Origin: Micromonospora sp. WMMD882
GTDB lineage: Bacteria; Actinomycetota; Actinomycetes; Mycobacteriales; Micromonosporaceae
Direction: 5' to 3'
Length of the DNA: 64,000 nt
Assembly: GCF_027497255.1 (NCBI RefSeq)
Contig: NZ_CP114903.1
Location: forward strand, 992,001-1,056,000
This document shows, piece after piece, positions 31,605-40,625 of the stretch; the stretch's first letter is position 1, and each line of letters opens with the position of its first letter. The notes below the pieces were generated by a model. That model made no database searches and was not told where the DNA came from. It saw nothing but the letters and a program-made list of their open reading frames with translations. A program made the translations under genes and the position numbers.

Positions 31605-32918
31605 GTGCGGGTGGAGACCGACGAACGGCCCGGCGGGTCGACCCGGACGCTGACCGGGGTGACCGTCGATCCGGAGCGCGGCCGGGCCGGCCGGTGGCGG
31701 GCGGCCCTGCGGACGACCCCGGCCCGGATCGTCCTCTACGGCGCGGTCCTGCTGCTGCTGCTGGTCACCACCGCCGTGGTGGCCCTGCGCTCCGCCGCGC
31801 CGGCCGGCGCCCTCGGGGAACGCTCCGCGTCGACCGCCGCGCGCACCAGCACCAACGCCCGCCAGATCTACGTGCTGCTGGCCGACACCGACGTGGCCGC
31901 GAGCGCCGTCTTCCTGCTCTCCCCGGGCGACCGCGAGCGCGCCGGACTGGAGGCCGCCTACCAGGACAAGGTCCGTGCCGTGGAACGCGCGCTGAACCGG
32001 TCCATGGGCGCGGCGGCCGACGACCGGGACCGACTGACCCGGCTCGCCGGGATCACCGCCCGCTTCCAGCGGTACCAGCGGGTCGTCGACGACGGGCTGG
32101 CCGTCGTCTCCGACGGCAGCGACATCCGGCGGGGGGTGCTCGCCTCCGCGTACGCCGCCCAGGCTTCCCACTACATGACCGACCAGGTGCTCGACGCGGC
32201 GCAGAGCCTGTGGAACTACGACACCCGGCTGCTGCGGGAGGCCCGCGGCGACGCCGGCTGGTGGGCGTCGGCCGCCCTCGGGACGCCGCTGGTCACGCTC
32301 GCCGCGCTGGGCGGCGTGCAGTGGTGGCTGTGGCGTCGTACCCGCCGTCGGCTCAACGCCGGCCTGCTGGTCGCCACGGTGAGCGTCCTGGCGGTGCTCG
32401 GCCTGGCGGTGGCGTCGTGGTCGCACTGGCCGGCCGCCACCCACGGCTTCCCCGCCCTGGCGGAGACGGTCGAGACGCAGAGCGCCACCCAGGAACGCCT
32501 CGGCGACGTGCTGGCCGGTCGCGCCGCCGTCTACCTGGCCCTCGGCGCCAGCGTCGACCCGGCCGTCCACCGGGCCGCCTTCGACGGGCGTCGGCTCTGT
32601 GACTCCGGGCCCGGGTCGGTCGGGTTCGACTGCCGCGCCCTCGACAAGGTGTGGGGGGCCCGGCAGAGCCAGGAGCCGGACGCCTTCCGCGACGCGGTGC
32701 GGACCGTGCTGGACCAGGGCCGCGCCGGTGAGTCCTTCGAAGCCGCGTCCACCGTCCTGACCCGCCGGCTTGACGAGGGGGACACGACGGTGACGACGGC
32801 GGTCACCGCGCTGCCGACGGCCCCACGTCACCTGGGCGGACCGGCCGCCTGGTTGACGCTGCTCGCCGGCGTGGGTGTCCTCGCCGGCCTGCGACGACGC
32901 CTGGTGGAGTACCGGTGA
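31605..32918 (+). CDS. glnX: GlnX-like membrane sensor protein
   Basis: 437 aa. Four transmembrane helices by eye: RIVLYGAVLLLLLVTTAVVAL (about 36-56), TPLVTLAALGGVQWWLW, LLVATVSVLAVLGLAVASW and AAWLTLLAGVGVLAGL, with helical extracytoplasmic segments between helices 1-2 (about 150 residues) and 3-4. This topology and the position directly before a solute-binding lipoprotein and a PknG kinase match mycobacterial GlnX, which relays amino-acid signals from GlnH to PknG. GTG 31605 chosen; stop overlaps the glnH-like GTG by 4 bp. Confidence 0.75.
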   Translation: MRVETDERPGGSTRTLTGVTVDPERGRAGRWRAALRTTPARIVLYGAVLLLLLVTTAVVALRSAAPAGALGERSASTAARTSTNARQIYVLLADTDVAASAVFLLSPGDRERAGLEAAYQDKVRAVERALNRSMGAAADDRDRLTRLAGITARFQRYQRVVDDGLAVVSDGSDIRRGVLASAYAAQASHYMTDQVLDAAQSLWNYDTRLLREARGDAGWWASAALGTPLVTLAALGGVQWWLWRRTRRRLNAGLLVATVSVLAVLGLAVASWSHWPAATHGFPALAETVETQSATQERLGDVLAGRAAVYLALGASVDPAVHRAAFDGRRLCDSGPGSVGFDCRALDKVWGARQSQEPDAFRDAVRTVLDQGRAGESFEAASTVLTRRLDEGDTTVTTAVTALPTAPRHLGGPAAWLTLLAGVGVLAGLRRRLVEYR

Positions 32919-34042
32919 GCCGACCAGGGGCGCCCGCGCCGGGGCGACGGACGGCGACGCGCGGGACGGTCCGGCGGCCCCTGCCCGTGGCGGTCCGGCG
33001 GCCCCTGCCCGTGGCGGTCCGGGCCGTCCTGGCCGCCACGCTGACCCTGGTGGTGGCCGCCTGTGCGGCCTCGACCGTCCCGGCCACCGCTCCCGCCCCG
33101 CTGCCCGCCGGGGTGGCCGAGGCGCCGACCGGGGAGCCCGCCAACGACCTGTGCACGGTGCGGCGCAGCTTCGCCCCCAGCGAGCAGCGGCCGGCGCGCG
33201 TGGGGGACCGGCTGGTGGTGGGCGTCGACCCGTCCGACGCGACGATGAGCTACTGGAACGCGCAGGAGCAGACGTTCCAGGGCTTCCTCATCGACCTGGT
33301 GCTGGAGGTGGCCCGCGCGTTGTGGCCGCGGGAGGACCCCCGCGGCCGGGTCACCTTCAAGGTGGTGCCGCCCGGCCAGGGGCCCTTCGCGCTGCTGGCG
33401 GCCGGGGAGATCCAGATGATCGCCACCTCGTTGACCGCGAGTTGTGGCCGTGCCCGGCAGGTGATCTTCTCCAACGACTACCTCGACTCCGGCCAGACCG
33501 CGCTGGTCCGCAAGGTGGACGGCAGGCCGCAGTTCCGGGGCATGGAGCAGCTCGGCGGCCGTCGGGTCTGCGCGGCCCGGGAGACGACGTCCCTGAAGGC
33601 GATCGCCGGCTACCGCACCGCCGCCGGCCGGGCGTTGGTGCCCGTGTCCGCTCCCCACCCGGTCGACTGCCTGGTCATGCTGCGGCAGGGGCAGGTCGAC
33701 GCGGTCAGCACCGACGAGAACATCCTGGTCGGTCTCGCCGAGATCGCCCCAGACACCACGCTGGTGACCGAGCCCCCGCCTGGCAACAGGAAGTTCTGCG
33801 ACTACCACACCGGACGGGACGCCGGCACCTGCACCTGGTTCACCGACGAGCCGCACGCCTTCGCCCTCGACAACGAGGAGCTGGCCCGGTTCGTCAACCA
33901 CGTCCTGGAGTCCACCCGGGCCTCCGGGGTCTGGCGCCGGGCGCACGAGCGGTGGCTCCGGGGGCACCCGGACCGGGGCATGCCGACCCCCGGCCAGCCT
34001 CCCGTCACCGACTGGCCGCCGCCGAGCGGGCCGCCCGACTGA
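32915..34042 (+). CDS. glnH: GlnH-like amino-acid-binding lipoprotein
   Basis: 375 aa. A long basic N-region leads into LAATLTLVVAAC with the lipobox Cys at residue 50. The mature protein is a periplasmic-binding protein family 3 domain: LVVGVDPSDATMSYWN, FQGFLIDLVLEVARAL, LLAAGEIQMIATSLTASCGRARQVIFSNDYL, and VDAVSTDENIL. In mycobacteria GlnH binds Asp/Glu and signals via GlnX to PknG. The N-region contains an exact duplicated octapeptide (RRPLPVAV twice) from a 24-bp tandem duplication. Overlaps GlnX by 4 bp; next gene starts 9 bp later. Confidence 0.85.
   Translation: MSRPGAPAPGRRTATRGTVRRPLPVAVRRPLPVAVRAVLAATLTLVVAACAASTVPATAPAPLPAGVAEAPTGEPANDLCTVRRSFAPSEQRPARVGDRLVVGVDPSDATMSYWNAQEQTFQGFLIDLVLEVARALWPREDPRGRVTFKVVPPGQGPFALLAAGEIQMIATSLTASCGRARQVIFSNDYLDSGQTALVRKVDGRPQFRGMEQLGGRRVCAARETTSLKAIAGYRTAAGRALVPVSAPHPVDCLVMLRQGQVDAVSTDENILVGLAEIAPDTTLVTEPPPGNRKFCDYHTGRDAGTCTWFTDEPHAFALDNEELARFVNHVLESTRASGVWRRAHERWLRGHPDRGMPTPGQPPVTDWPPPSGPPD
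32968..33015. repeat. Perfect 24-bp tandem duplication in the GlnH signal region
   Basis: Two identical 24-base units at 32968-32991 and 32992-33015, beginning GGTCCGGCGGCC, followed by 7 bases of a third copy. In frame, it doubles eight residues before the hydrophobic core without disturbing export. Confidence 0.85.
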
Positions 34043-34051
34043 GGGGGCGAC

Positions 34052-35137
34052 GTGCTGGCCGACGAGGCACGACTCGACGCGGTACGGGCCGCGCACGCCC
34101 GGGTGGCCGGGTTGCTTGTCGACATGCAGGCCCTGGTCGTCCGGGAGTTCCGGCGTCCGCTGACCGGCGTCACCGCCGAGACCGAACGGGAGGCCGACGG
34201 TGAGCTGCTCCGGCTGAGCTGCCTGTCGCTGGCTCTCGACCCGGGGGACGACGACCACGCCCCGGACGGCTCCCGGCTCGCCGGGCTACGCGCCGACCCG
34301 ATCGCGGTCACGTTCACCTCCGCCACCGGGGAGCCGGTCCACGTCGAGTGGCTGGCCCTCGCCGAGGCGGTCGAGGCGGCCGAGCAGCACCGGGCCACGA
34401 TCTGTCGGCTCGTCGACGCGTACCGGGCGGCGGTGCGGTTCGTCGAGGCGGACCTCGACCGGCTCCGGCGGGCGCTGGCGACGCCCGACACGCCGACCGG
34501 CTCCGCCGGGACGGACGACGCCGACCGGTCCGACGCGCCGGCCGCCCGGCTGGCCGCGTTGGCCCGGGCCGCCGCCCTCGACCCGGTGGGATGCGGTCGG
34601 CCCGGCCCCTGGCGGGACGAGGTCGCCCGGCTGCTCCCCGAGCCGGCTGTCGCGGCGCGCCCGGCGCCGGCCGTCGCCGTCCGTCCCGACCCGTGGCCGC
34701 CCCCCACGACCGGCCCGACGCCGGATGCCGCGTGGCGGCTGCGCTCCTCGGTGGCGCGGCTGCGGCGACTGGCCGCCGAGGCCGCCCGGGAAGGGCTGGC
34801 CGGCGGTGATCCGTTGCCCGACCTCGACGTGGAGGCCCTGCTCGACCGGGCCGCCGCCGGCCCCGTCGGGGTCGACCTGACCGCCGCCCTCGACCAGGCC
34901 ACCGAGGCGGTCGACGCGGCCCGTCGTCGCCTGCGGGGACGCTGCCACCGGGAGCTGCGCGGCCGGCTGGAGGCGTACCGGCAGCGGGCCGCCGACCAGG
35001 GGCGGGCCGAACACCCGAACCTGGAGCACAGCTACCGCGAGGCCCGGGACGGACTCCGCCCGGACGGCTTCGCGGTGACCGCCGCGAGCCGGGCGGTCCG
35101 TGCGTACCAGCAGGCCGTGAACGAGGTGATCCGTTGA
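34052..35137 (+). CDS. Hypothetical protein inserted between glnH and pknG
   Basis: 361 aa, cytoplasmic, no transmembrane segment. Mostly alpha-helical with Arg/Ala/Glu-rich segments (RVAGLLVDMQALVVREFRRP, LAEAVEAAEQHRATICRLVDAYRAAVRFVEADLDRLRRAL, LDQATEAVDAARRRLRGRCHRELRGRLEAYRQR) that look like coiled coils. I recognise no domain. Mycobacterial operons pass from glnH straight to pknG, so this is an additional component; it may act as an adaptor for the kinase. GTG 34052 follows GAGGGGGC; its stop overlaps pknG by 4 bp. Confidence 0.7.
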   Translation: MLADEARLDAVRAAHARVAGLLVDMQALVVREFRRPLTGVTAETEREADGELLRLSCLSLALDPGDDDHAPDGSRLAGLRADPIAVTFTSATGEPVHVEWLALAEAVEAAEQHRATICRLVDAYRAAVRFVEADLDRLRRALATPDTPTGSAGTDDADRSDAPAARLAALARAAALDPVGCGRPGPWRDEVARLLPEPAVAARPAPAVAVRPDPWPPPTTGPTPDAAWRLRSSVARLRRLAAEAAREGLAGGDPLPDLDVEALLDRAAAGPVGVDLTAALDQATEAVDAARRRLRGRCHRELRGRLEAYRQRAADQGRAEHPNLEHSYREARDGLRPDGFAVTAASRAVRAYQQAVNEVIR

Positions 35138-37353
35138 CCGCTGTCTCCCGCTCCTGCGCGGAGCGCAACTGCCCCGGCGTGGTGGACCGGGACGGGTTCT
35201 GCCGCCTGTGGGGGCATCCCTGCGACGGCGGACCGGCCGACCCGTCACCGGTGCCGCCGGCCATTCCCGCCCAGCCGGTCGCCGCCGTCCGCCTGGAGTC
35301 GACGCCCGTCGACGCCCGGCCCGCGACGGCGTCCACCCGTGACCTGTGGCCGCGGCACCGCCCCTGGGAGCGTCCGGCGACCATCCCGCCACCGCGCAGC
35401 CGCAGCGCCCTGGAGGCGGTGCTGCCCCGGGCCGTCGTGTCCGAGAACCAGCGCTACTGTCCCCGGACGACCTGCCGACGCCGGGTGCCGCGGGTCACCG
35501 GCTACTGCCCGAGCTGCGGCAGCCACTACACGTTCACCCCGCCACTGGACAAGGGCGACCTCTGCGCCGGGCGGTACCGGATCGAGGGCTGCCTCGGTCA
35601 CGGCGGCGTCGGGTGGGTGTTCCTGGCCCGGGACGAGGAGCTGAACGGCCGCTGGCGGGTCCTCAAGGGACAGCGCAACCCGGACGACCGGGAGGCCGCC
35701 GCCGCGTTCGCCGCGGAACGGGAGGCGCTCATCGAGCTGAGCGACCACCACCCGGGCATCGTGACCATCACCGACGCGATTCGTCCCGACGACAGCGGCG
35801 TCGGCTACCTGGTGATGGAGTACGTCGACGGCGGCACCCTGGAGGACGCCCGCCGCGCCATCGCCCCGGACGGTGGCCCGGCCGCCGTCGACGTGCCCCA
35901 GGCCCTCGGGTACGCGGCGCAGATCCTCGACGCGTTCGCGTACCTGCACGGGCAGGGCTGGCTCTACTGCGACCTGAAGCCCGACAACGTCGTGCTGGTC
36001 AGTGGCCACGGCGTCGACAGCCGGATCAAACTGGTCGACTTCGGGGCCGCCCGGCAGGTCACCAACACGGTCAGCCCGCCGTGGGGCACCGCCGGCTTCG
36101 AGGCGCCCGAGGTGCAGCGGCTGGGGCCGGCCGGGCCGAGCGTCCGCTCGGACATCTACACCGTCGGCCGTACCCTCGCCGCGCTGACCCTGGTCGTCAG
36201 CTCCGCCGACCTGCGTCCGCTACCGGCCGGTGAGGACCTGCTGCGGTTGGCGTTGCCGGCCCGGCTCGACCCGTTCGCCCGGCTGCTGGCGCGGGCCACC
36301 GCCACCGATCCGCAGGACCGCTTCGGCTCCGCCGCCGAGATGCGCGAGCAGGTCCGGGGGGTGGCCGACCAGGTGCGCGCCGCCACCGACGACGTCCCAC
36401 GGCCCAGCCGATCGTCGTTGTTCGGCCCATCGGCGTGCGCGTTCGCCCTGCACGTCGACGTCACCGCCGACCCGGTGGAGATCGCGCTCGGGTTGCCCAC
36501 GCCGCTGGTCGACGGCGACGATCCGGCGGCCGGGTTCCTCGCCTCGCTCGGCCCCGCCGACCCCGCCGAGCTGATCACCCTGCTGGGCGCCGCGCCCGAG
36601 CGCACCGCCCAGGTGACCTACCGGATGGTCCGGGCTTACCTGGCCGCCGGTCGGGCCGACGAGGCGGGTCCGCTGCTCGCCGAGCTCCCCGCCGACCGGC
36701 GGGACTGGTCGCTGTGGTGGCACCGGGGCCTGGTGGCGCTGGTGGGCGGGGACGTCCCGGCCGCCCTGGACTGGTTCGAGCGGGTCTACGGCTGGCTGCC
36801 CGGGGAGGTGTCCGCCCGGCTGGCCTACGCCGTTACGGCGGAGCTGCACGGTGACCACGCCACCGCGGCCGCCCACTACCGGGGCGTCTGGCAGACCGAC
36901 CAGGGGGTGGTCGCGGCGGTCTTCGGGTTGGCCCGCTGCCTGCGCGTCACCGAGGACCCCCGCCGGGCCGCCGCCATCCTGCTGACCGTGCCGGAGGCGG
37001 CCCGCGCCTCGGCGGTGGCGGTGACCTGCGCGGCGCGGATGCTGCTGGAGGCCCCGGACGACCAGCGCCGGCTGACCGCGGCGCTGGACGCCGCGGACCT
37101 CGTCGCGAAGCTGCCCCCGTTCGCCGAGCGGGACCTGGTCGAGGCGTACCTGCTGCGGGTCGCCCTGGACAGCGACCGGCGGGCCGCGCGGGACGCCGAC
37201 CGGCTGCTGTTCGGGCACCGGCTCGACGAGACCGACCTGCGTCGCGCCCTCGACCGCGTCTGCCGGCGGCTCGCCGCGCGCACCGCCGACCGGCGGGAGC
37301 GGATCGCGCTGATCGACCACGCCAACGCCAACCGGCCGGTCACCTGGTGGTGA
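35134..37353 (+). CDS. pknG: PknG-type serine/threonine protein kinase
   Basis: 739 aa, close to mycobacterial PknG (about 750). Order: disordered N-terminus, a rubredoxin-like zinc/iron site (YCPRTTC, spacing C-x4-C instead of C-x2-C, then YCPSCGSH) near residues 105-130, kinase domain (about 150-420) with GHGGVGWVF glycine loop, VLKGQ lysine, YCDLKPDNVV catalytic loop lacking the HRD Arg as in PknG, and DFGAA, and a C-terminal TPR domain (LVALVGGDVPAALDWFERVYGWLPGE and later helices). PknG adjusts TCA flux and glutamate metabolism through the FHA protein GarA/OdhI. Stop is followed after 34 bp by the VWA gene. Confidence 0.92.
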   Translation: MTAVSRSCAERNCPGVVDRDGFCRLWGHPCDGGPADPSPVPPAIPAQPVAAVRLESTPVDARPATASTRDLWPRHRPWERPATIPPPRSRSALEAVLPRAVVSENQRYCPRTTCRRRVPRVTGYCPSCGSHYTFTPPLDKGDLCAGRYRIEGCLGHGGVGWVFLARDEELNGRWRVLKGQRNPDDREAAAAFAAEREALIELSDHHPGIVTITDAIRPDDSGVGYLVMEYVDGGTLEDARRAIAPDGGPAAVDVPQALGYAAQILDAFAYLHGQGWLYCDLKPDNVVLVSGHGVDSRIKLVDFGAARQVTNTVSPPWGTAGFEAPEVQRLGPAGPSVRSDIYTVGRTLAALTLVVSSADLRPLPAGEDLLRLALPARLDPFARLLARATATDPQDRFGSAAEMREQVRGVADQVRAATDDVPRPSRSSLFGPSACAFALHVDVTADPVEIALGLPTPLVDGDDPAAGFLASLGPADPAELITLLGAAPERTAQVTYRMVRAYLAAGRADEAGPLLAELPADRRDWSLWWHRGLVALVGGDVPAALDWFERVYGWLPGEVSARLAYAVTAELHGDHATAAAHYRGVWQTDQGVVAAVFGLARCLRVTEDPRRAAAILLTVPEAARASAVAVTCAARMLLEAPDDQRRLTAALDAADLVAKLPPFAERDLVEAYLLRVALDSDRRAARDADRLLFGHRLDETDLRRALDRVCRRLAARTADRRERIALIDHANANRPVTWW

Positions 37354-37387
37354 CCCGGCGTCCGCCCGCGAGCACAGGAGGGCCAGC

Positions 37388-38845
37388 ATGACCGGAACGG
37401 ACGGGCTCCGGCTCGACCTGACCGCCCACCACAGCGAGTACCTGCCGGCCGACGGCGGCGTCGTGGACGTCGTCGCCGCGGTCCGGGCCGCCCCGGGTGG
37501 CCCGGCGCCCCGCCACGACGGGCTCGCCGAGGTGATCCTGCTCGACTGCTCCGGGTCGATGGGCGCGCCGCAGAGCAAGATGCGGGCGGCCCGCGCGGCC
37601 ACCCTGGCGGCCCTCGAGGCGCTCCCCGACGGCGTCGCGTTCGCCGTGGTGGAGGGCACCGGCACGGCCCGGATGGTCTACCCGCAGCGTCGGCGGCTGG
37701 CGGTGGCCGACGAGAGCAGCCGGGCCGCCGCCCGCCGGGCGGTGCAACGGCTCACCCCGTACGGCGGCACGGTGATCGGCGCGTGGCTGCTGCTGGCCCG
37801 GGACCTGCTGGCCACCCGCCCGGACGCGATCGGGCACGCCATCCTGCTCACCGACGGCCGCAACGAGGGCCAGCGGGACGTCGACCTGCGGGCGGCGGTG
37901 CAGGCGTGCGTCGGCCGGTTCACGGTGGACTGCCGGGCCGTCGGGTCGGCCGACGGGGCGCACGACTGGGACGGCCCGGAGCTGTTGGGCATCGCCGACG
38001 CCCTCGGCGCGAACCCGGTCGTGCCGGTGGAGGACCTGACCGGGCTGACCGACGAGTTCGCGGCGGTGCTGGACCGGGCGCTGGCCCACCGGGCCGGCGC
38101 GGCCCGACTGCGGGTACGCGTCGGCGGGCTGGCCCGGGTCCGGTTCGTCAAGCAGGTCTACCCGACCATCGTGGACCTCACCGACCGGGGCGTCCCGGCG
38201 GGCGACCTCACCGTGGACTACCCGATCGGGGCGTGGAGCCCCACCGACCGGCGGGACTACCAGGTCGCGCTGGAGGTGGACCCGATGTCGCCACGGCTGC
38301 GCCGTCGGATCGGCTGGCTCAGCGTGCACACCGCCGCCGACGAGGACCCGGACGCCGTCGAGACGCCGGTGACCGTCGAGTGGAGCGAGGAGCTGGAACT
38401 CGTCTCCCAGGTGCACGAGACCGTGGCCCACTACACCCACCAGGAGGGCTACGCCGAGCAGGTGCGGTTGGCGCTGGACGCGGCGGCGACCGGCCGGTCC
38501 GGCGAGGCCGAGCGGCATCTCGGCCGGGCGGTCGCCATCGCGTACGCCGGCGGCCACGACGACAAGCTGCGCCAGCTCGCCCGGGTCGCGGAGCTGCTCG
38601 ACCCGGCCGCCGGTCGGGTCCGTCTCCGGCCCGACGCCGATCTGCGCCGCTGGCAGTACTCGGTGGCGTACGCGCCGCAGACGTCGTCGTGGGCGTCCGG
38701 TGACCCCGGCGAGGCGGACCCGGCCGGCCGGGTGGCCCCCGAGCCCCGCGTCGAGCCGTGGGAGCACTGCGGGGAGCCACGCGTGCACCCGTACTGCGAC
38801 GAGTGCGGCGCCCACCACCGGTCGGCGACCGGACGGCCGGGGTGA
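37388..38845 (+). CDS. VWA-domain protein with C-terminal zinc ribbon
   Basis: 485 aa. The VWA domain (about residues 45-225) has the MIDAS motif DCSGSMG near 56, a Thr in PYGGTVIGAWL and Asp in LLTDGRNEG, so it should bind a divalent metal and a partner protein. A beta-rich middle part and an alpha-helical HLGRAVAIAYAGGHDDKLRQLARVAELLD segment follow. The end has CGEPRVHPYCDECGAHH, a likely zinc site. No signal peptide. ATG 37388 is preceded by GGAGGG. Its place between PknG and an NTPase suggests a protein-interaction platform in the same signalling complex. Confidence 0.8.
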   Translation: MTGTDGLRLDLTAHHSEYLPADGGVVDVVAAVRAAPGGPAPRHDGLAEVILLDCSGSMGAPQSKMRAARAATLAALEALPDGVAFAVVEGTGTARMVYPQRRRLAVADESSRAAARRAVQRLTPYGGTVIGAWLLLARDLLATRPDAIGHAILLTDGRNEGQRDVDLRAAVQACVGRFTVDCRAVGSADGAHDWDGPELLGIADALGANPVVPVEDLTGLTDEFAAVLDRALAHRAGAARLRVRVGGLARVRFVKQVYPTIVDLTDRGVPAGDLTVDYPIGAWSPTDRRDYQVALEVDPMSPRLRRRIGWLSVHTAADEDPDAVETPVTVEWSEELELVSQVHETVAHYTHQEGYAEQVRLALDAAATGRSGEAERHLGRAVAIAYAGGHDDKLRQLARVAELLDPAAGRVRLRPDADLRRWQYSVAYAPQTSSWASGDPGEADPAGRVAPEPRVEPWEHCGEPRVHPYCDECGAHHRSATGRPG

Positions 38846-38849
38846 GCGG

Positions 38850-40625
38850 GTGAGTCTGGACTTCCTCGACAAGGCGGGCAGCGCCCTCGGCGGGGCCGTC
38901 GCCCTGGCCACCGCCGGTCTGGCGGTGCTCGGCTACCTGCGGGCCCGGGGCCGGCGCGGCTGGCGGACCGTCCTGACGCCGCTGTGGCGGTCCCAGGAGG
39001 ACGACGCGTTGGGGCACCCGTACCGGCTCGCCGGCGGGTACCTCCGGCCGCTGTCGGAGGTGTACGTGCCACGTCGGGCGGTGCCCCGGGCCGATCCGGC
39101 CGGCGGGACCGTCGCCGCCGACCCGACGCCGTCGCGGCCGGGGGAGGGGCTGCTGGCCGGCGCCGGACACGTGCTGCTCATCGGTGAGCCGGGCAGCGGT
39201 AAGTCGGCCCTGGTCCGGCAGGCGTGCGCGGTGTCGGCGCGGCACTGGCTGGCCGCACGGGGTCGACGACGGCGCCTGCCGGCCGGGCTGCCCGTGGCGG
39301 TGGCCCTGCCGGCGGGCGCGTTGGTCGGTCGGGCGTTGCCGGCCGCGCTGAGCGGGGCGCACCCGCTGCCGGACGTCGACTTCGCGGCCCCGCCGGCCCC
39401 CGGCCGACGGTGGCTGGTCTGTGTCGACGGGGTCGACGCCGTCGCCGACCCTGACGAGCGGGCCGAGGTGCTCAACCGGCTCGCCGCCCTGGCCCGCCCC
39501 GCCGCGGTGGACCCGCCGTGGCGGCTGCTGGTGACCACCCGGCAACTCGCGGAGGCGGAGCTGGCCGTGCTGGGACCGGGGTTCACCGCGTACCACCTGG
39601 CGCCGTTCGGCCCGGCGGAGGTCCGTCGGTTCGCCTACCGGTGGTTCTCCCGGGCGGCCACCGCCGAGGCGTTCCTGTCCTGGGCGGACGCCGACCGGGC
39701 GACGACGGCGGCGCGGACCCCGCTCACCCTCACCGTGGCCGCGGTCGTCTGGGAGGCGGGGCCGCCCGGCGGGACGCCGCGGGTGGCGGACCCGACGGCC
39801 CTGCTCGCCCGGTTCGTCGACGCGCTGCTCGACGCGGGACGCGCCGGTGTGGACACCGTGGGCGCGGCGTTGCGTCGGGCGTCCCGGGGCGGCCCGGTCG
39901 CCGACTGGCTCGCCGAGCGGCACACCGAGCTCGTCGAGGTGGCGGCGGCGGCCGCCCTGGCCGGCGGCGACCCGGTCGCGGCGGTGGTCGAGTGGTCGGC
40001 GGGGCAGGCGCCGCATCCGCCGGACCGGGTGCTGCCGGACTGGTCCCGGCACGTCCGGCTGATCCTGCTCGGCACCGGCCTGTTCGCCGCCGGGCCCGGC
40101 CCGGCGGCGCCCGCGGCCGCCGCCGGCCGGCTGGTGCCGACCTGGCCGGGGCCGGTGGAGTACCTGGCGGCCGGGCCGCTGGCCCGGAACTGGCGGCCCG
40201 ACCGGTGGGTGGCGGCGATGACCACCACGTCGCAGCGCGGCCTCGGCCTGTACGCGGTCGGCCGGGGCGTCGCCGCGCCGGACTTCCTGCGGCTGGTCGC
40301 CCGGGACCCGGCCGGGGCGGTCGCCGCCGGCCACTACCTGGCGGCGGGCGGCCCGGTCGACCCGGTGGTCCGCGCGGACGTGCTCGCCGCCCTGCTCGCC
40401 CACTGGTCCGCCCCGCCGGTCGACGACATCGGGGGGCCGGTGGGGTCGGACGTGCCGGGGGAGTGTCACGCGCTGCTCACCACCCTGGTCGCCGCCCCCG
40501 CCGACCGCGCCGTGCTACGTGCCATCGCCGTCGACCCGCGGCGGTCCCGTGCGGTCCGCCGGGCGGCGGCCCTGCTGTTCGCCACCCGACGGACGGCCGA
40601 CGCCGGCCGGCAGGTCGGCGAGTAG
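38850..40625 (+). CDS. Membrane-anchored NACHT-like P-loop NTPase
   Basis: 591 aa. One N-terminal transmembrane helix (AVALATAGLAVLGYL, residues about 16-31), Walker A GEPGSGKSA at 112-120, Walker B WLVCVDGVDAV near 185-195, sensor-like LLVTTRQLAEAEL and a winged-helix-like LAPFGPAEVRRFAYRWF: the order of NACHT/STAND ATPases. The C-terminal 300 residues are helical repeats without a recognised sensor motif. GTG 38850 is 5 bp after the VWA stop. Its 3' end runs 111 bp into the convergent DUF305-like gene. Likely an ATP-driven switch linked to the PknG pathway; a conflict-system role is possible. Confidence 0.75.
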   Translation: MSLDFLDKAGSALGGAVALATAGLAVLGYLRARGRRGWRTVLTPLWRSQEDDALGHPYRLAGGYLRPLSEVYVPRRAVPRADPAGGTVAADPTPSRPGEGLLAGAGHVLLIGEPGSGKSALVRQACAVSARHWLAARGRRRRLPAGLPVAVALPAGALVGRALPAALSGAHPLPDVDFAAPPAPGRRWLVCVDGVDAVADPDERAEVLNRLAALARPAAVDPPWRLLVTTRQLAEAELAVLGPGFTAYHLAPFGPAEVRRFAYRWFSRAATAEAFLSWADADRATTAARTPLTLTVAAVVWEAGPPGGTPRVADPTALLARFVDALLDAGRAGVDTVGAALRRASRGGPVADWLAERHTELVEVAAAAALAGGDPVAAVVEWSAGQAPHPPDRVLPDWSRHVRLILLGTGLFAAGPGPAAPAAAAGRLVPTWPGPVEYLAAGPLARNWRPDRWVAAMTTTSQRGLGLYAVGRGVAAPDFLRLVARDPAGAVAAGHYLAAGGPVDPVVRADVLAALLAHWSAPPVDDIGGPVGSDVPGECHALLTTLVAAPADRAVLRAIAVDPRRSRAVRRAAALLFATRRTADAGRQVGE

